64,000 nucleotides of DNA from assembly GCA_963781665.1 (NCBI GenBank), contig CAWAGA010000002.1:3038001-3102000 (forward strand), written 5' to 3'. How positions within the stretch are numbered: the first letter of the stretch is position 1; each line of letters starts with the position of its first letter. This stretch comes from JAJYIW01 sp963781665 (GTDB lineage Bacteria > Chloroflexota > Anaerolineae > Anaerolineales > Anaerolineaceae). The notes beneath the pieces were generated by a model. That model ran no database searches. It worked only from the letters and a program-made list of their open reading frames with translations, and had not been told where the DNA came from. A program made the position numbers and the translations under genes. Below, in pieces: positions 42,462 through 51,841 of this stretch.

Positions 42462-43142
42462 CTATTGGATCCGCCCATCCTGCAATCTCAATATCCTGCC
42501 TGTCTCTCGAGCCAAAGCCTCGTTATGGGTCACCAGTAGGATGGTCACACCCATTTCGACATTCATTTTCTTCAGCAGCTCGAAGACTTCTTGCCCGGAT
42601 TTGCTGTCCAGGTTGCCGGTCGGTTCATCGGCCAGGATGATCTTTGAGGTGTTGATCAACGCCCTGGCAATGGCAGCGCGTTGCTGCTCCCCGCCGGATA
42701 ACTGTGAAGGTAAATGCCGGGCGCGCGGCTCCAGTCCCACCGCTTTCAATAGCTGCCTGGCCTGCTCCTCCAGCTTGAAATCCAGCTTACGCCGGTAAGG
42801 GACCAATGGCAGCATCACGTTTTCCAGGACGTTCAAAGCCGGGATGAGGTTATAGGCCTGGAAGACGAAACCGATATGCTCCAGGCGGAAATCCGCCAGG
42901 GCGTCGCCTTTGAGTCCGGCGATGTCCACCCTGTTCACCTGGATGTCACCCGTCGTAGGCCGATCCAATGTACCGACCAGGTTGAGCAGGGTCGATTTGC
43001 CCGAACCCGACGGCCCGGTAACAGCAACGAATTCGCCAGGGGCGATGTTCAGGCAAATATCGTCCAGCACGCGCACCTCGACCCCATCGGAATAAACCTT
43101 GGTCAGGTGGTCGGTCCAGATCATGGGTAAAGGTTGATCCAT
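42462..43142 (-). CDS. ABC transporter ATP-binding protein (MacB/LolD type)
   Basis: The 226-residue ATPase has Walker A GPSGSGKSTL at ~41-50, the Q-loop in FVFQAYNLIPALNVLENVM, the signature LSGGEQQRAAIARALI, Walker B IILADEPTGNLDS and the H-loop TILLVTHN. The GxxGxGKST plus N-L-I-P-x-L-x-V-x-E-N-V pattern is that of lipoprotein-release and macrolide-export ATPases that work with FtsX-type permeases, matching its downstream partner. Intact, although the permease is broken. Confidence 0.93.
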   Translation of the reverse strand: MDQPLPMIWTDHLTKVYSDGVEVRVLDDICLNIAPGEFVAVTGPSGSGKSTLLNLVGTLDRPTTGDIQVNRVDIAGLKGDALADFRLEHIGFVFQAYNLIPALNVLENVMLPLVPYRRKLDFKLEEQARQLLKAVGLEPRARHLPSQLSGGEQQRAAIARALINTSKIILADEPTGNLDSKSGQEVFELLKKMNVEMGVTILLVTHNEALARETGRILRLQDGRIQ

Positions 43143-43291
43143 AATTACCTCACAAGTATTTTGACGAGAGTTGAGAGTGGGGCGTAGAGAATGGTGGGCG
43201 CTCTAAAGCTCTTCATTCTCCATTGAGGCTAAGGATAAGCCAGCATGCCAAAACCATCTCCAAAAATCAAGCGGCTTTTATTCGACAGACA

Positions 43292-43558
43292 CTACGGAGG
43301 AGCAGTGAGGAACCAAAGGGTTGTACCTGGCGAACAGACCTCGACCTGGCCAGGGTCTATATCTATCAAGAAGGGCGTTGGAACAAGGGTTCGGGCAGCG
43401 GCAGGTGGGCTTTCACCGTTCATGATGCCTTGCATGGGCGCTAATAGCCGGGGAGATAGTTCATAGACGGGCTGCGGACAGGATAGGAATGCGCTGCCGC
43501 TCAACAAGAAGGCAAGAGCAATCACTGTCAATAAGTTAGTTGGAAGGGCTTTTTTCAT
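43292..43558 (-). CDS. Small secreted or lipid-anchored hypothetical protein
   Basis: The 88-residue protein has an N-terminal signal (KKALPTNLLTVIALAFLLSG) and a possible lipobox SAFLSC. The mature part is short and Pro-rich (ELSPRLLAPMQGIMNG, AARTLVPTPFLIDIDPGQVE) and ends CSPGTTLWFLTAPP. It lies 30 bp after the anti-sigma gene and before the ABC ATPase, on the same strand. It may be truncated; I do not recognise a family. ATG 43558 is supported only by the signal peptide. Confidence 0.45.
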   Translation of the reverse strand: MKKALPTNLLTVIALAFLLSGSAFLSCPQPVYELSPRLLAPMQGIMNGESPPAAARTLVPTPFLIDIDPGQVEVCSPGTTLWFLTAPP

Positions 43559-43588
43559 CTCGGTCTATTGCAAAGTTGTTTCGGCTTA

Positions 43589-44624
43589 TTATCTTATTGA
43601 TCCGGCTATCTTGACTGCGTCTTCCATGCTCAACCCTGGCCCGCCGACCTCGTATGTGATGTTTCCGTATTCCCAGACTAGGCGGTCCCCATTGACCCAG
43701 GCTGCCGGCTGGTCGTTGACGCTGGCTTCCTTTAAGCTGCCGGTGGTCACCATTTGATCGACGGCCTGGCAGGCCACAACCAATCCTTCGGGAGTTGACG
43801 TGCCTGGCAAGGGGGTGGGACAGGGCATGGCCCCAACCGGAATTGAGACCAGTACAATGTCCTCGCCCGGGCCGCTAAATATCTGGTAAGCACGCTCCTC
43901 GGCTGCTTTGGGGGCCAGGATCACTTCCTTCAGGCTATACCCGGCCGGCAGGTAGCCAGGCATGCGTAAGGGATAACCCAGTTCAGCCTGAGCCGCGCTA
44001 ATCGTATCGAAATGGCGCAGCGTTGGATCGGCTCCAACAGGCAAGGGACCGCCGTCCAGGCCCAGGGGGGTCTGGATGGTCCACGCATTCGCCGGCAGTG
44101 TGGCGGTGATACTCTCTGCCGTCCGGGTTTGCTCCGGATTGACCTGGGCCACCGATGAATATTTACCCAGAATAATCTCTTGAAGAAATTGGTTTGCAAA
44201 AGCTCTGACCGGGGGAATGAACGCCAGGGATAATCCCAGGGCCAGGGCAACCAGGGCGATGGGGATGAAGATGCGCCGGTGAGAGCCTGCCCGTCCTTGT
44301 TTCATGACGCCTGCAGGGATTGGTTTGTTCGCAATCACAGGTGAGTTCGCGCTTCCGCCGGCTCCAGGCCGGGAAATGGCCTGTCCTCATTTCGTTGAAC
44401 CGGGCCGGTTGGTCCTTGACGCTCTCTGCATGCCTGGTCTGGATCTCTTCCCACAAGCGTTTTTCGAAAGCCGGATCCACCTGGGGGACGGTACTGGCCA
44501 GATGAGCGCTAAACCCGAGGATCGATTTGGATTCCAGCCGCGGTTGGGTAGGGTTTTCCAGCAATGCATCAATATTTTCAATCAACTGTTGATCGCGTTC
44601 GGTCAATGGTTCGGGTTCAGTCAT
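43589..44624 (-). pseudogene. Anti-sigma factor with DUF4367-like extracellular domain, frameshifted
   Basis: The N-terminal cytoplasmic part (44624 to ~44330: ERDQQLIENIDALLENPTQP, FEKRLWEEIQTRHAESVKDQ) is in one frame. The rest (IPIALVALALGLSLAFIPPV transmembrane helix, then LPAGYSLKEVILAP and AWVNGDRLVWEYGNITYEV) is in another. A one-base change near 44330 joins them into ~345 residues. A cytoplasmic sigma-binding region, one helix and an extracellular DUF4367-type sensor domain is a normal anti-sigma layout. It overlaps the sigma gene by 8 bp. If truly broken, the partner sigma factor would be constitutively free. Confidence 0.75.
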
Positions 44625-45210
44625 GGCTCACCTTACCTTCCTGGTGAAAAAAAGTCTCAAGATAATGCTGGTGCAGTTTATCCAGCCCGCGGCACAAGTG
44701 GGCAGCAATTGTGCGCTCGTCCAACTCCAGCACCTGGGCAATTTCAATATTCCGCAGTCCACCAAAAAACTTCAGGGTAATAACCTCCTGCTGTCGTTCA
44801 GGAAGAAAAGCGATCAACTGGCGGAGATAAGCGTATTTCTCTTTTTGCAGCAGGTGGTCCGTGGGTAAAAGCGTTGAATTGACCAGCTCGGGCAGCGATT
44901 CGACCGGTACAGATTGCGGCTCATGAAGCCTGGAGCGGAAAAAGTCGATCATCCTATCATGGGCGATGCGGAAGAGCCAGGCCCGGAAAGAACCTTCCCC
45001 TTGCCAGTGGAACGCTTTCAGACGCTCGATGGCTTTCAGGAAAATGCCCGCCGTCAGGTCTTCGCTGTCCTGTACACTGCCGATCCGGTAACTGACGTAG
45101 GCATAGACCCTGGGAAGATAGTAGCTGTAGATCTCCTGAAAGGCCGACAGGTCCTTTTGGGCAGTTCGCAGCAAAGCGCTTTCCCGTTCAGCATCCAGAG
45201 GGTTAGGCAA
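44617..45210 (-). CDS. ECF RNA polymerase sigma factor
   Basis: The 197-residue protein has sigma region 2 (YLPRVYAYVSYRIGSVQDSE, DLTAGIFLKAI, FRAWLFRIAHDRMIDFFR) and region 4 (FLPERQQEVITLKFFGGLRN, IEIAQVLELDERTIAAHLCR, helix-turn-helix). It directs transcription in response to an envelope signal relayed by the downstream anti-sigma protein, with which it overlaps by 8 bp. The upstream 45211-45388 region should carry its autoregulated promoter, but I cannot identify it. Intact. Confidence 0.93.
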   Translation of the reverse strand: MPNPLDAERESALLRTAQKDLSAFQEIYSYYLPRVYAYVSYRIGSVQDSEDLTAGIFLKAIERLKAFHWQGEGSFRAWLFRIAHDRMIDFFRSRLHEPQSVPVESLPELVNSTLLPTDHLLQKEKYAYLRQLIAFLPERQQEVITLKFFGGLRNIEIAQVLELDERTIAAHLCRGLDKLHQHYLETFFHQEGKVSHD

Positions 45211-45489
45211 GGGAATCCTTCTTGAATTGGACTATGGTTGTTGATCTATTTAATTAACCGTTAAATCGAGAAAAATACTGCGTCGAAGGACAGTCTATTT
45301 TTGGATTGGTTTTCTATGTTCAATATTTTACAGGAAACTACCAGGCTTTTTTGAACAAAGAATGTATTGAATAGAAATCGTTAAGCCAATGCGGTTTTAT
45401 TCTGCATTTTCAAGTGCAGTTAGCGTAAACGTTGGTTGGGATATTGACCTTTTTTTTTTCAACGTTGGTTGGTTATTCTCAAGCATACC

Positions 45490-46460
45490 AAAGGAGGAAC
45501 ACATTCAACCGTATGAAGACAAGTACCTGCGCGAGAAGGTGAGCCGGATCATCGCCAGGCAAAAGGAAGGCAAGATCGTCATCGCCGTCTACATGGACGG
45601 CACCGGTCTGCTCACCCGAGATGACCTCGGCTCGGGTCTATCCCGGGCGGACTACCCCTACGACTACACGGTCGGGAAGGCTGGCTACCTGAAGTACGAC
45701 TCGCAGCTCGGGGCATACCTGTTTATCGCCAAACCGGGCAAGAAGCCCCCACCGGTCCCGCCCCTTCGGGCGCACCAAGGGCGTGGCCGGCTACCGCACG
45801 CTGACCCTGGCCGAAGCAGAGCTCGATGTTCAAGCAAAGCGGATCCATATCCAGAGAGGGGAGACCGGAATCACCTTCACCGGCGTCCAGCCCTGGAAGG
45901 GATTACACGAGGTGCTGCGAGAGGTCAACGAGGAACTGGCTCGCGCTAATGCCGGAGTAGTGGTCTGGAAGATCACCCCCAAAGAAGAGGGCCAGACCCA
46001 TCCTGGCGAGCACCTTTACCCGGAAGGAGTGCCGGCGCTGCGCAACGGGCAGGCCCTGGCCCACGTCACCGGCTACGCCAATGACCGTGATCATACCCTG
46101 GTCTACACCGGGCTGGTGGGCTACAAGACCAGCCTGGAGTCCCTGCGGGTGACCCTGGCCTCCGGCAAGCCTGTGACCATGACCTGGGATGGGGCAGGGA
46201 ATGTATCACTAATCCCCACCGACCGCTACGAGCAATCCTGGCAGGTTATGACGGAGCACACCGGCCACCCTGTGCATGCCCATACCTGTACCCCCGGTAC
46301 CCTGGACTGCCGTCCAAGGCAGGCTGGCGTAGGCAGGGTTAGCCACGCCGCATTCGTCTCTCGCCTGGTGATCCAAGCGACAATTCGAGAAGCCGATTTG
46401 AGATCTAACATTCCCGCGAGTAGTAAAATTCCAACTGCCAGGCTGTTTTGCTCCCGTTGA
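45490..46460 (+). pseudogene. Mobile-element conserved hypothetical gene, degraded
   Basis: An AAAGGAGG at ~45491 precedes ATT-CAA-CCG where ATG would be expected, so the start codon may be lost. The first frame reads DKYLREKVSRIIARQKEGKI VIAV and LGSGLSRADYPYDYTVGKAG. After a shift at ~45770 a second frame continues as AGYRTLTLAEAELDVQAKRI, ITFTGVQPWKGLHEVLREVN and SLESLRVTLASGKPVTM. The C-terminus becomes non-native after ~46290. I do not recognise a family. ACGTTGGTTGG occurs twice just upstream (45429, 45462), like the motif before the SWIM/Rad52 gene. It belongs to the second mobile module. Confidence 0.45.
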
Positions 46461-46618
46461 GGGCCTGTCTACGATACCGTTTGGTATGGTCTTTTTGTAA
46501 TAGTAAAACTATACTTCGAATACTCTACCTATTGCCAGACATATGCAGTTATTAGTTATTTGAATCATTGAATCTTCGATTAATCTAGCACTTCTTCCAC
46601 TCAATAAGGAGATAGACA

Positions 46619-46919
46619 ATGGGAAATAACTACCTTTACATTTTTGCCCGCTTTCACGCTCAAAACGGACGTGAGCAAGAAGTAATTGCAGCTCTTCGAG
46701 AGGAGATTCCATTAGCGCGAGCAGAGGCAGGATGCGTGAGCATTGATGCATTCCATGCTACTCGCAACCCACAGTTGTTCTTTATCCACTCATGTTGGAG
46801 GGATGAAGCTGCGTTCGAGATTTCACGCGGAACTGCCTCATACTAATCACTTTATAAAACGTGTATCAGCAGCAATTGACCATCCATTGGATGTTACACG
46901 CACCAAACTTCTTGAATGA
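46619..46919 (+). pseudogene. Antibiotic biosynthesis monooxygenase (ABM)-domain protein, frameshifted
   Basis: The gene starts at ATG 46619 after AAGGAG. NNYLYIFARFHAQNGREQEV, EIPLARAEAGCVSIDAFHAT and FFIHSCWRDEAAFE are a typical dimeric alpha/beta ABM domain. After one extra base at ~46820 the natural C-terminus continues in another frame: FHAELPHTNHFIKRVSAAID and HPLDVTRTKLLE, ending at 46919. The HAELPHxxxF motif is normal for the family. Small ABM proteins are monooxygenases or quinone/aldehyde-handling proteins. It is a cargo-like gene between mobile fragments. Confidence 0.75.
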
Positions 46920-46924
46920 TGGAC

Positions 46925-47060
46925 TTAGGAAGATGGAAAAGGATAAATGGCAAGATCAAGATTTGATATTTCCTTCTTTGGTAGGCATTCCACTCCAGGC
47001 TAGCCGTCTTTCGCATGAGTTTCCAGAATTGGCCAGGAAGGCTGGCCAGGTGATGGCTAA
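46925..47060 (+). pseudogene. Tyrosine integrase fragment
   Basis: DKWQDQDLIFPSLVGIPLQA SRL and FPELARKAG match the segment of the full integrase at 56807 that reads RWKEKDLIFPSSIGTPLDL and YKELLDKAG, just before the catalytic HxxR box. Nothing either side is recognisably integrase. It is a relic of an earlier element. Confidence 0.6.
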
Positions 47061-47159
47061 GGTCTACCAGGCTCTCTGACAGGCCTGCGTCGTCTCGGAC
47101 GAGAGGGTCTCGTGGCTTTTTCTCAACCCCCATGTGACTTTGATTGTTTTGACCAGGGG

Positions 47160-47726
47160 TAGCGCCTGGAATGGGAGTTCCTCAGGTCCACTACACCTAC
47201 GCTGTTAAGCAGCGGGCTGCTGACCTACATCGTCCCGCAGAAGATCCTGGGACTGGTCGAGATGGCCCGCTACCTGGCCGGCCACTACGAAGCTCTGGCG
47301 ATCTACCGCTTCCCGGATGGACTGTTCGAGAAGATTAACCAGGTCGTCATCCTGGTCTGCCGAAGGCATGCTTCCCGACCGGCGTAAGAGCTTCCAGACG
47401 TCTACAGACCGGGAAGGGACTTCCCTACAAGACCTGAGAACGGGCGACCTGGAATTGATCCAGCCGCAAGAAGAGCCGGTGTACCAACTGCTTCCGGCAC
47501 CTTCTTGTGGGCAAACGGCAAGCCGATCATCTTCAAACGGACGGAATGCCTGCCCTGGGCCGCCCTGGACTGCCCGTCAGGACAGGCAGGCACAGGGGAA
47601 GCCGGAGGAGGTGGTCAAAGCCAACCTCCAGGCCGGCGTCCGGCGTGACGGGCGACTTGCTCGATCTGATCCACCCCAACCGCAGCCTGGCCGGGCTTAC
47701 CCAGCCGGTCATGCCTTTGAAGAAAC
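47160..47726 (+). pseudogene. DNA methyltransferase (N6-adenine type) remnant
   Basis: In one frame 47164-47386 reads LEWEFLRSTTPTLLSSGLLT, YIVPQKILGLVEMARYLAGH, YEALAIYRFPDGLFEKINQV VIL, typical of the region after the NPPY motif in mobile-element DNA methyltransferases. Further pieces in other frames (ELIQPQEEPVYQLL, LWANGKPIIFKRTE, LLDLIHPNRSLAGLTQPVMP LKK) are the C-terminal part. The N-terminus with the SAM site is absent. At least two frame changes. It runs directly into the helicase fragment, so a deletion joined the two. Confidence 0.55.
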
Positions 47727-48422
47727 GTGAGGCAGACCGGGACCAGGGATATCCAGGACCGGGTGCAGATGCCACTGGAATCAGTTGGGCTGAGGGTGGC
47801 TATCTTGGGTGGAAATGTCGACCCGCGTAAGCGGGAAGACTGGATAGAAAGGAGAGTGAATAGCATTGATGCCTTGATCTGCAACCCGCTTCTGGTTGAG
47901 ACCGGCCTGGATCTGGTGGATTTTTGTACCATCGTCTACTACGAGATCAACTACAGCCTGTACTCGCTTTGGCAAAGTTTGAAGCGAGTTTTCCGCCTGG
48001 GTCAGAAAAAGCCGGTTAAGGCCATCTTCACGATCTACTCTTCGACCATGGAAGCCAAGGCTCTCTCGCTGATGGGAAGGAAGATGCGAGCAGCCCAGCT
48101 TTTGTACGGCGACGAGGTGGGGGGAGCAATCGTCCCTCAGGAAGAGGGGGATTTTCTGACCGAGCTTGCCAGGGAAGTGCTCAGCGACAGCAAGCTGTCC
48201 GACCTGCAGACGCTGTTTGCCGATGAGATGCAGGTGTCGAACTCGCCCATGGGATGCCCGACCGAGATCAGCCCGCTGATGGTGCCGGTGTTGCCGGTGC
48301 AGCAAACCTGGGAGGAATGGCTCAGGCAGCATGCAGGGAAGATGATGAAGCTGGGAGGTAAGTTTGGGAAGAAGAGCCTACATGCGCGACAGGGCCAATT
48401 AACGATATGGAGAGAGGAGTAA
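47727..48422 (+). pseudogene. SNF2-type helicase C-terminal half
   Basis: The 231 codons begin RQTGTRDIQDRVQMPLESVG and contain AILGGNVDPRKREDWIERRV, then DALICNPLLVETGLDLVDF (helicase motif V region) and SLWQSLKRVFRLGQKKPVKA (motif VI, with the SNF2-like R.GQ). MGRKMRAAQLLYGDEVGGAI and DFLTELAREVLSD are the family's C-terminal region. The N-terminal ATPase domain with Walker motifs is missing, so the product would be inactive. It was once part of a methyltransferase-helicase pair in the mobile module. A hairpin terminator follows. Confidence 0.65.
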
Positions 48423-48453
48423 ACGAGGCGAAAAACTTGATTTATTAGTCTTG

Positions 48454-48481
48454 GGGCTGCCCGACTTTTCGGACAGCCCCT
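48454..48481 (+). terminator. Hairpin terminator after the helicase fragment
   Basis: GGGGCTG-C-CCG pairs with CGG-A-CAGCCCC around ACTTTT. No strong T-run follows. Confidence 0.6.
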
Positions 48482-48644
48482 GAAATTTGGATATGGGTCA
48501 CAAATCCATTTATTTCAGACAATCTGCTCAAAAACCACTAATAAATCATTGGCGAAAAATGGAATACAAAGAATGAGTAGGAGTATACAATCAATATTTT
48601 TACTATTAACGTGAGGAACAATTGAAAAATCGATATAAAAGGAT

Positions 48645-49349
48645 CTAAAGAGCCAATACAATTCTTTCTTTTTTCAAGAACTTTACCCCGATATAGGATA
48701 ATATAAAAACGCCTAATAAACCCAAAATATAGCTAGCCAAAATGGTGAGACTTATGTCGGAATAAAAATGGATACCTGTACGAAAAATGAGTAAATAAAT
48801 ACCAAAGTTGACTATTAGGCCACCCATAGAATGATTCAAATACATTAATAGCAATGTGTTTAAAAATATTAACCCAAAAAGCAGAACGGGTGAGATGAAG
48901 AAGATTACCCAGCCGATACTTGAAGGAAAAACCAGATTTACTAATCCTAATGGCGCATTGATTTGCAAATAGACAAAAATGGCACATAGGAAAGAAGGGA
49001 CGTAACTCAGGATAAAAATTGCCAGAGATTTTCCCAATAAGATCGAAGATAATGATAAGGGCGATGCTAACATCGTCTCCATACATCTTTGGCGCATATA
49101 ATCTAAGATTTGTATGGTTGACAAAGTCCAACTGAATGCCATTTCTGTTGCCAAGAAAAAGAAAGCCAGGTATGTATCAATTTTGATTTGTGGATTAGAT
49201 ATTAAATTTATGTACGGCATTATTAAATACGTGCCGACATAAAATGATACGAGATAAATCAAAAGGAAAGAAAATCTGTAATTTGGGATGACGAGCAATT
49301 CTCTTTTGGCTACTGCGACAATGTCATTTAACCTCATAATGTTCCTCAT
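48645..49349 (-). CDS. ABC-2 type transporter permease
   Basis: The 234-residue protein has six hydrophobic segments (FSFLLIYLVSFYVGTYLIM, TYLAFFFLATEMAFSWTLST, SILLGKSLAIFILSYVPSFL, GWVIFFISPVLLFGLIFLNT, GGLIVNFGIYLLIFRTGIHF, LTILASYILGLLGVFILSYI). KRELLVIPNYRFSF is the usual cytoplasmic start. It exports an unknown substrate with the upstream ATPase, whose end overlaps it by 26 bp. The true start may be ATG 49337. AT-richer than the island genes. Intact. Confidence 0.8.
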   Translation of the reverse strand: MRNIMRLNDIVAVAKRELLVIPNYRFSFLLIYLVSFYVGTYLIMPYINLISNPQIKIDTYLAFFFLATEMAFSWTLSTIQILDYMRQRCMETMLASPLSLSSILLGKSLAIFILSYVPSFLCAIFVYLQINAPLGLVNLVFPSSIGWVIFFISPVLLFGLIFLNTLLLMYLNHSMGGLIVNFGIYLLIFRTGIHFYSDISLTILASYILGLLGVFILSYIGVKFLKKERIVLAL

Positions 49350-50340
49350 CCTTTACAATTGAAATATATAGGTCCTCTAAGCTGTTTTTAATTTGGGTGA
49401 TCTCTTTGATGGGGATGGCATTTTGAGCAAGTGTATTAAAAAGGGTCGATCGTGAAGAATCGTCGACTAACTCAATAATAGCAACATCTTTTTCTATCGT
49501 AAAATGAGTGACAAAGGATAAAGTACTCAAAAGATTAGCTAAATCTTGATGTGTTTTGCTTTCTTCCAACTTGACTTCGAGAGTTGTCTGATTATCCGGC
49601 TTCAATAAATCAGCCATCGCCCCTTGGACCATAATACTGCCCCGTTTCATAATCACGATCTGCGTGCAAATCCGTTCGACCTCATCCAGGTCATGTGAAT
49701 TGATGTAAATCGTAATTCCCTCGTCCCTTGATAATCTGAGGATCAGATTCCTTATATATAACGTTCCCTCCGGGTCAAGGTTAGCGGTTGGCTCGTCCAG
49801 GAACAAAATTCTTGGCTCGTGGATCAAAGCCCGGGCGAGCGATAGCCGTTGTTTCATACCTTTGGAAAAAGTCCCTACGGGTTTCTTTACGTATGAAGAC
49901 AAGTCCACTTTATCGAGCAATTCAAGGATTCGAGCTCTGCGCTTTTCTTTCGCTAACCCATACACCTGAGCGAAGAAATCGATGTTTTGGTAAGCCGTAA
50001 GTCTTTCATTCAAACCGTGATCCTCTAAAATGAAACTAATCTCATTTTTGACCTCCCTGGTCAGTCTTAACGGATTCTGCCCCAATACCGTGACTTCCCC
50101 TTTATCAGGTGTGATCAAACCTAACAAGATACGTAATAAAGTGGTCTTCCCAGAACCATTTGGCCCTAAGATCCCATATATTGATCCATTTGAGACCCGA
50201 AAGTTGATATCTGATAGGACAGTGCGTCCTCCCAATGCTTTTGTCACATTCCTTACATCAATGATATTATTTTCCACAGGATTCTCCGACAAAGAACAAT
50301 CAATTGTCGTTCTGAAAGTCGTTCGAGCATTGTAAATCAT
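49324..50340 (-). CDS. ABC transporter ATP-binding protein
   Basis: The start is given at ATG 50340; a TTG at 50367 and a GTG nearer the domain are alternatives. It has Walker A GILGPNGSGKTTLLRI, the Q-loop in FILEDHGLNERLTAYQNIDF, the signature FSKGMKQRLSLARALIH, Walker B RILFLDEPTANLDPEG and the H-loop YINSHDLDEVER. The ~100-residue C-terminal extension after the ATPase core (TTLEVKLEESKTHQDLANLL) is typical of exporter ATPases that pair with ABC-2 permeases, as here. Intact. Confidence 0.88.
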   Translation of the reverse strand: MIYNARTTFRTTIDCSLSENPVENNIIDVRNVTKALGGRTVLSDINFRVSNGSIYGILGPNGSGKTTLLRILLGLITPDKGEVTVLGQNPLRLTREVKNEISFILEDHGLNERLTAYQNIDFFAQVYGLAKEKRRARILELLDKVDLSSYVKKPVGTFSKGMKQRLSLARALIHEPRILFLDEPTANLDPEGTLYIRNLILRLSRDEGITIYINSHDLDEVERICTQIVIMKRGSIMVQGAMADLLKPDNQTTLEVKLEESKTHQDLANLLSTLSFVTHFTIEKDVAIIELVDDSSRSTLFNTLAQNAIPIKEITQIKNSLEDLYISIVKDEEHYEVK

Positions 50341-50504
50341 TATGATGATTAATGTTGAAGCAAACAAACAATATGACGATATAAAAATTTTATCAGAAAA
50401 CTGATCACACGTTCTTGCTTACCGGGGACCAGATAGTCTCATTTATCTATGAAAAAAGAAATAATTTGAGAGGAATCAAAATAAAAGGGTTTACTCTGAT
50501 AAAG

Positions 50505-51312
50505 TTATTGGTTCTTCTCGTTGATTATGGATTCAACCAAATGCAAATAACGGTAAGCACCAGGCTTAATCAAATTGGGGATTTCCTCGCCTCTATCATG
50601 TAGTATATCCATCATTTCGCTCATCTGATCAGCTAATTTGTAAAGTAATTGCATTTTCTTACCCGGTTTTTGAGGTGGAATATCAATTGGTTGAAGCTCA
50701 TCTTCTAGACCGAGAAATTGCTGTGTTTTTACAATAGAATCGATAGGAAGAGGTAACAGTTCCATTTTTTCTGCCCATGGTGAACGATAGGCTTTCTTGG
50801 CAGTGATCATGAGCATCATCCAGGAAAAACTGATGAAATGGATGGGATGCTCAACGAGTCCCTTATCCACTGGTCAGTTTGAATAAAGAATGGCTTCGTT
50901 CTTGTGGGGTAAACCAGTTCGATCGAATAACAACTTCACATTACCGGGTATATAGGCTTGTGATTCTGGCCGCTAATACCAATCGACAATGTGGGGTGCA
51001 GTAGGGGCATCATAACAGGTCATCAGGTAAGCACCGCCTTCTGGTGCATTTTGAGGTGCATTCAAGAAGAGAACCGGTTTCCCAATCTGTGAGGTGTACT
51101 GGCGAGGATTAGCAATAATGTCAGCGATTTGATCGTCATCCATAATCACCCAAAGATCGACATCGCTCAATTCATCGGCTTCGCTTCTTCCGATTGAACC
51201 AGCCAGCCAGGCAGCTTTGACCGCGCGGATCTTTCTCCAACAATCCAGAGATGGTATTGAGAAGGTGTATCCGTTCTTCGAGGTATTGGTTGAGGTGATT
51301 TAATGTTTTCAT
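50505..51312 (-). pseudogene. Nucleotidyltransferase-fold protein, multiply broken
   Basis: The start is at ATG 51312 (MKTLNHLNQYLEERIHLLNT). Joined with a frameshift near 51215 it reads WLAGSIGRSEADELSDVDLW VIMDD, the G-S-x8-D-x-D motif of the polymerase-beta nucleotidyltransferase fold (MNT/aminoglycoside adenylyltransferase-like). YLMTCYDAPTAPHIVDWY ends at a TAG at ~50973, where the reading continues RPESQAYIPG. A TGA at ~50880 precedes VEHPIHFISFSWMMLMITAK and a helical C-terminal domain, DQMSEMMDILHDRGEEIPNL. Three lesions make this a genuine pseudogene. It may once have been a resistance or toxin-antitoxin MNT gene. Confidence 0.7.
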
Positions 51313-51372
51313 GCTAAAGATGCAAAGCTGGAGATCAGTGCTTTGTAATATGTTCTCCATAGACTTGTTTAT

Positions 51373-51705
51373 TCATGAAATATCTTTCTCTTCTGGCTCC
51401 GTTGGTGATTGCTCTTTACGTTCTTTTCGTTCTGCTTTCTTTTCTCGTTGCTTTTCGACCATTTCCTCGATACTTAGAACGCTATCCGGCTGATGCTTGT
51501 GGAAGCGCTTGAAATAGATTTCTTCAATGAACTCGGGTAAGGGTCTCTTCCAGGGCTCCTGCTTCTCATTAGCGAGCTTACCAAACTTGTGGGGATTCAA
51601 GCCCAACTCCCTGGCCATTTGAACCTGAGCGTCGGTCAGGTGATATCGCCGGCGAGTATCGATCCACACCTGGTATTTTGCGGGAATAACATCCTTCTTT
51701 GCCAT
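51373..51705 (-). CDS. Small conserved hypothetical protein, charged C-terminus
   Basis: The 110-residue protein, from ATG 51705 (MAKKDVIPAKYQVWIDTRRR), contains YHLTDAQVQMARELGLNPHK FGKLANEKQEPWK and FIEEIYFKRF. A lysine/glutamate-rich coiled tail follows (EEMVEKQREKKAERKERKEQ). This DAQV-MARELG-NP-K-GK-AN pattern is found in many bacterial proteins of unknown role (from memory). It is divergent from the XRE regulator and monocistronic. Intact. Confidence 0.65.
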   Translation of the reverse strand: MAKKDVIPAKYQVWIDTRRRYHLTDAQVQMARELGLNPHKFGKLANEKQEPWKRPLPEFIEEIYFKRFHKHQPDSVLSIEEMVEKQREKKAERKERKEQSPTEPEEKDIS

Positions 51706-51841
51706 CATAGTTTACAAATTATCTCAGATTTTAGGACCTAAAGCAATCACTGGTTAGCAAAAATATTCGTCTCTACAGCAACATCAATCGTTCTACCAGG
51801 GACAAGCTTTCATTTTATTATTGGTAATAAAAGGTGACAAA

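Noticed and set aside
43223..43466. Two plus-strand frames of 73 codons
   Set aside because: They overlap each other and the signal-peptide-bearing minus-strand gene, with no SD.
47160..48422. Active DISARM/BREX-like methyltransferase-helicase defence pair
   Set aside because: Both genes lack their catalytic halves and are frameshifted; only remnants remain.
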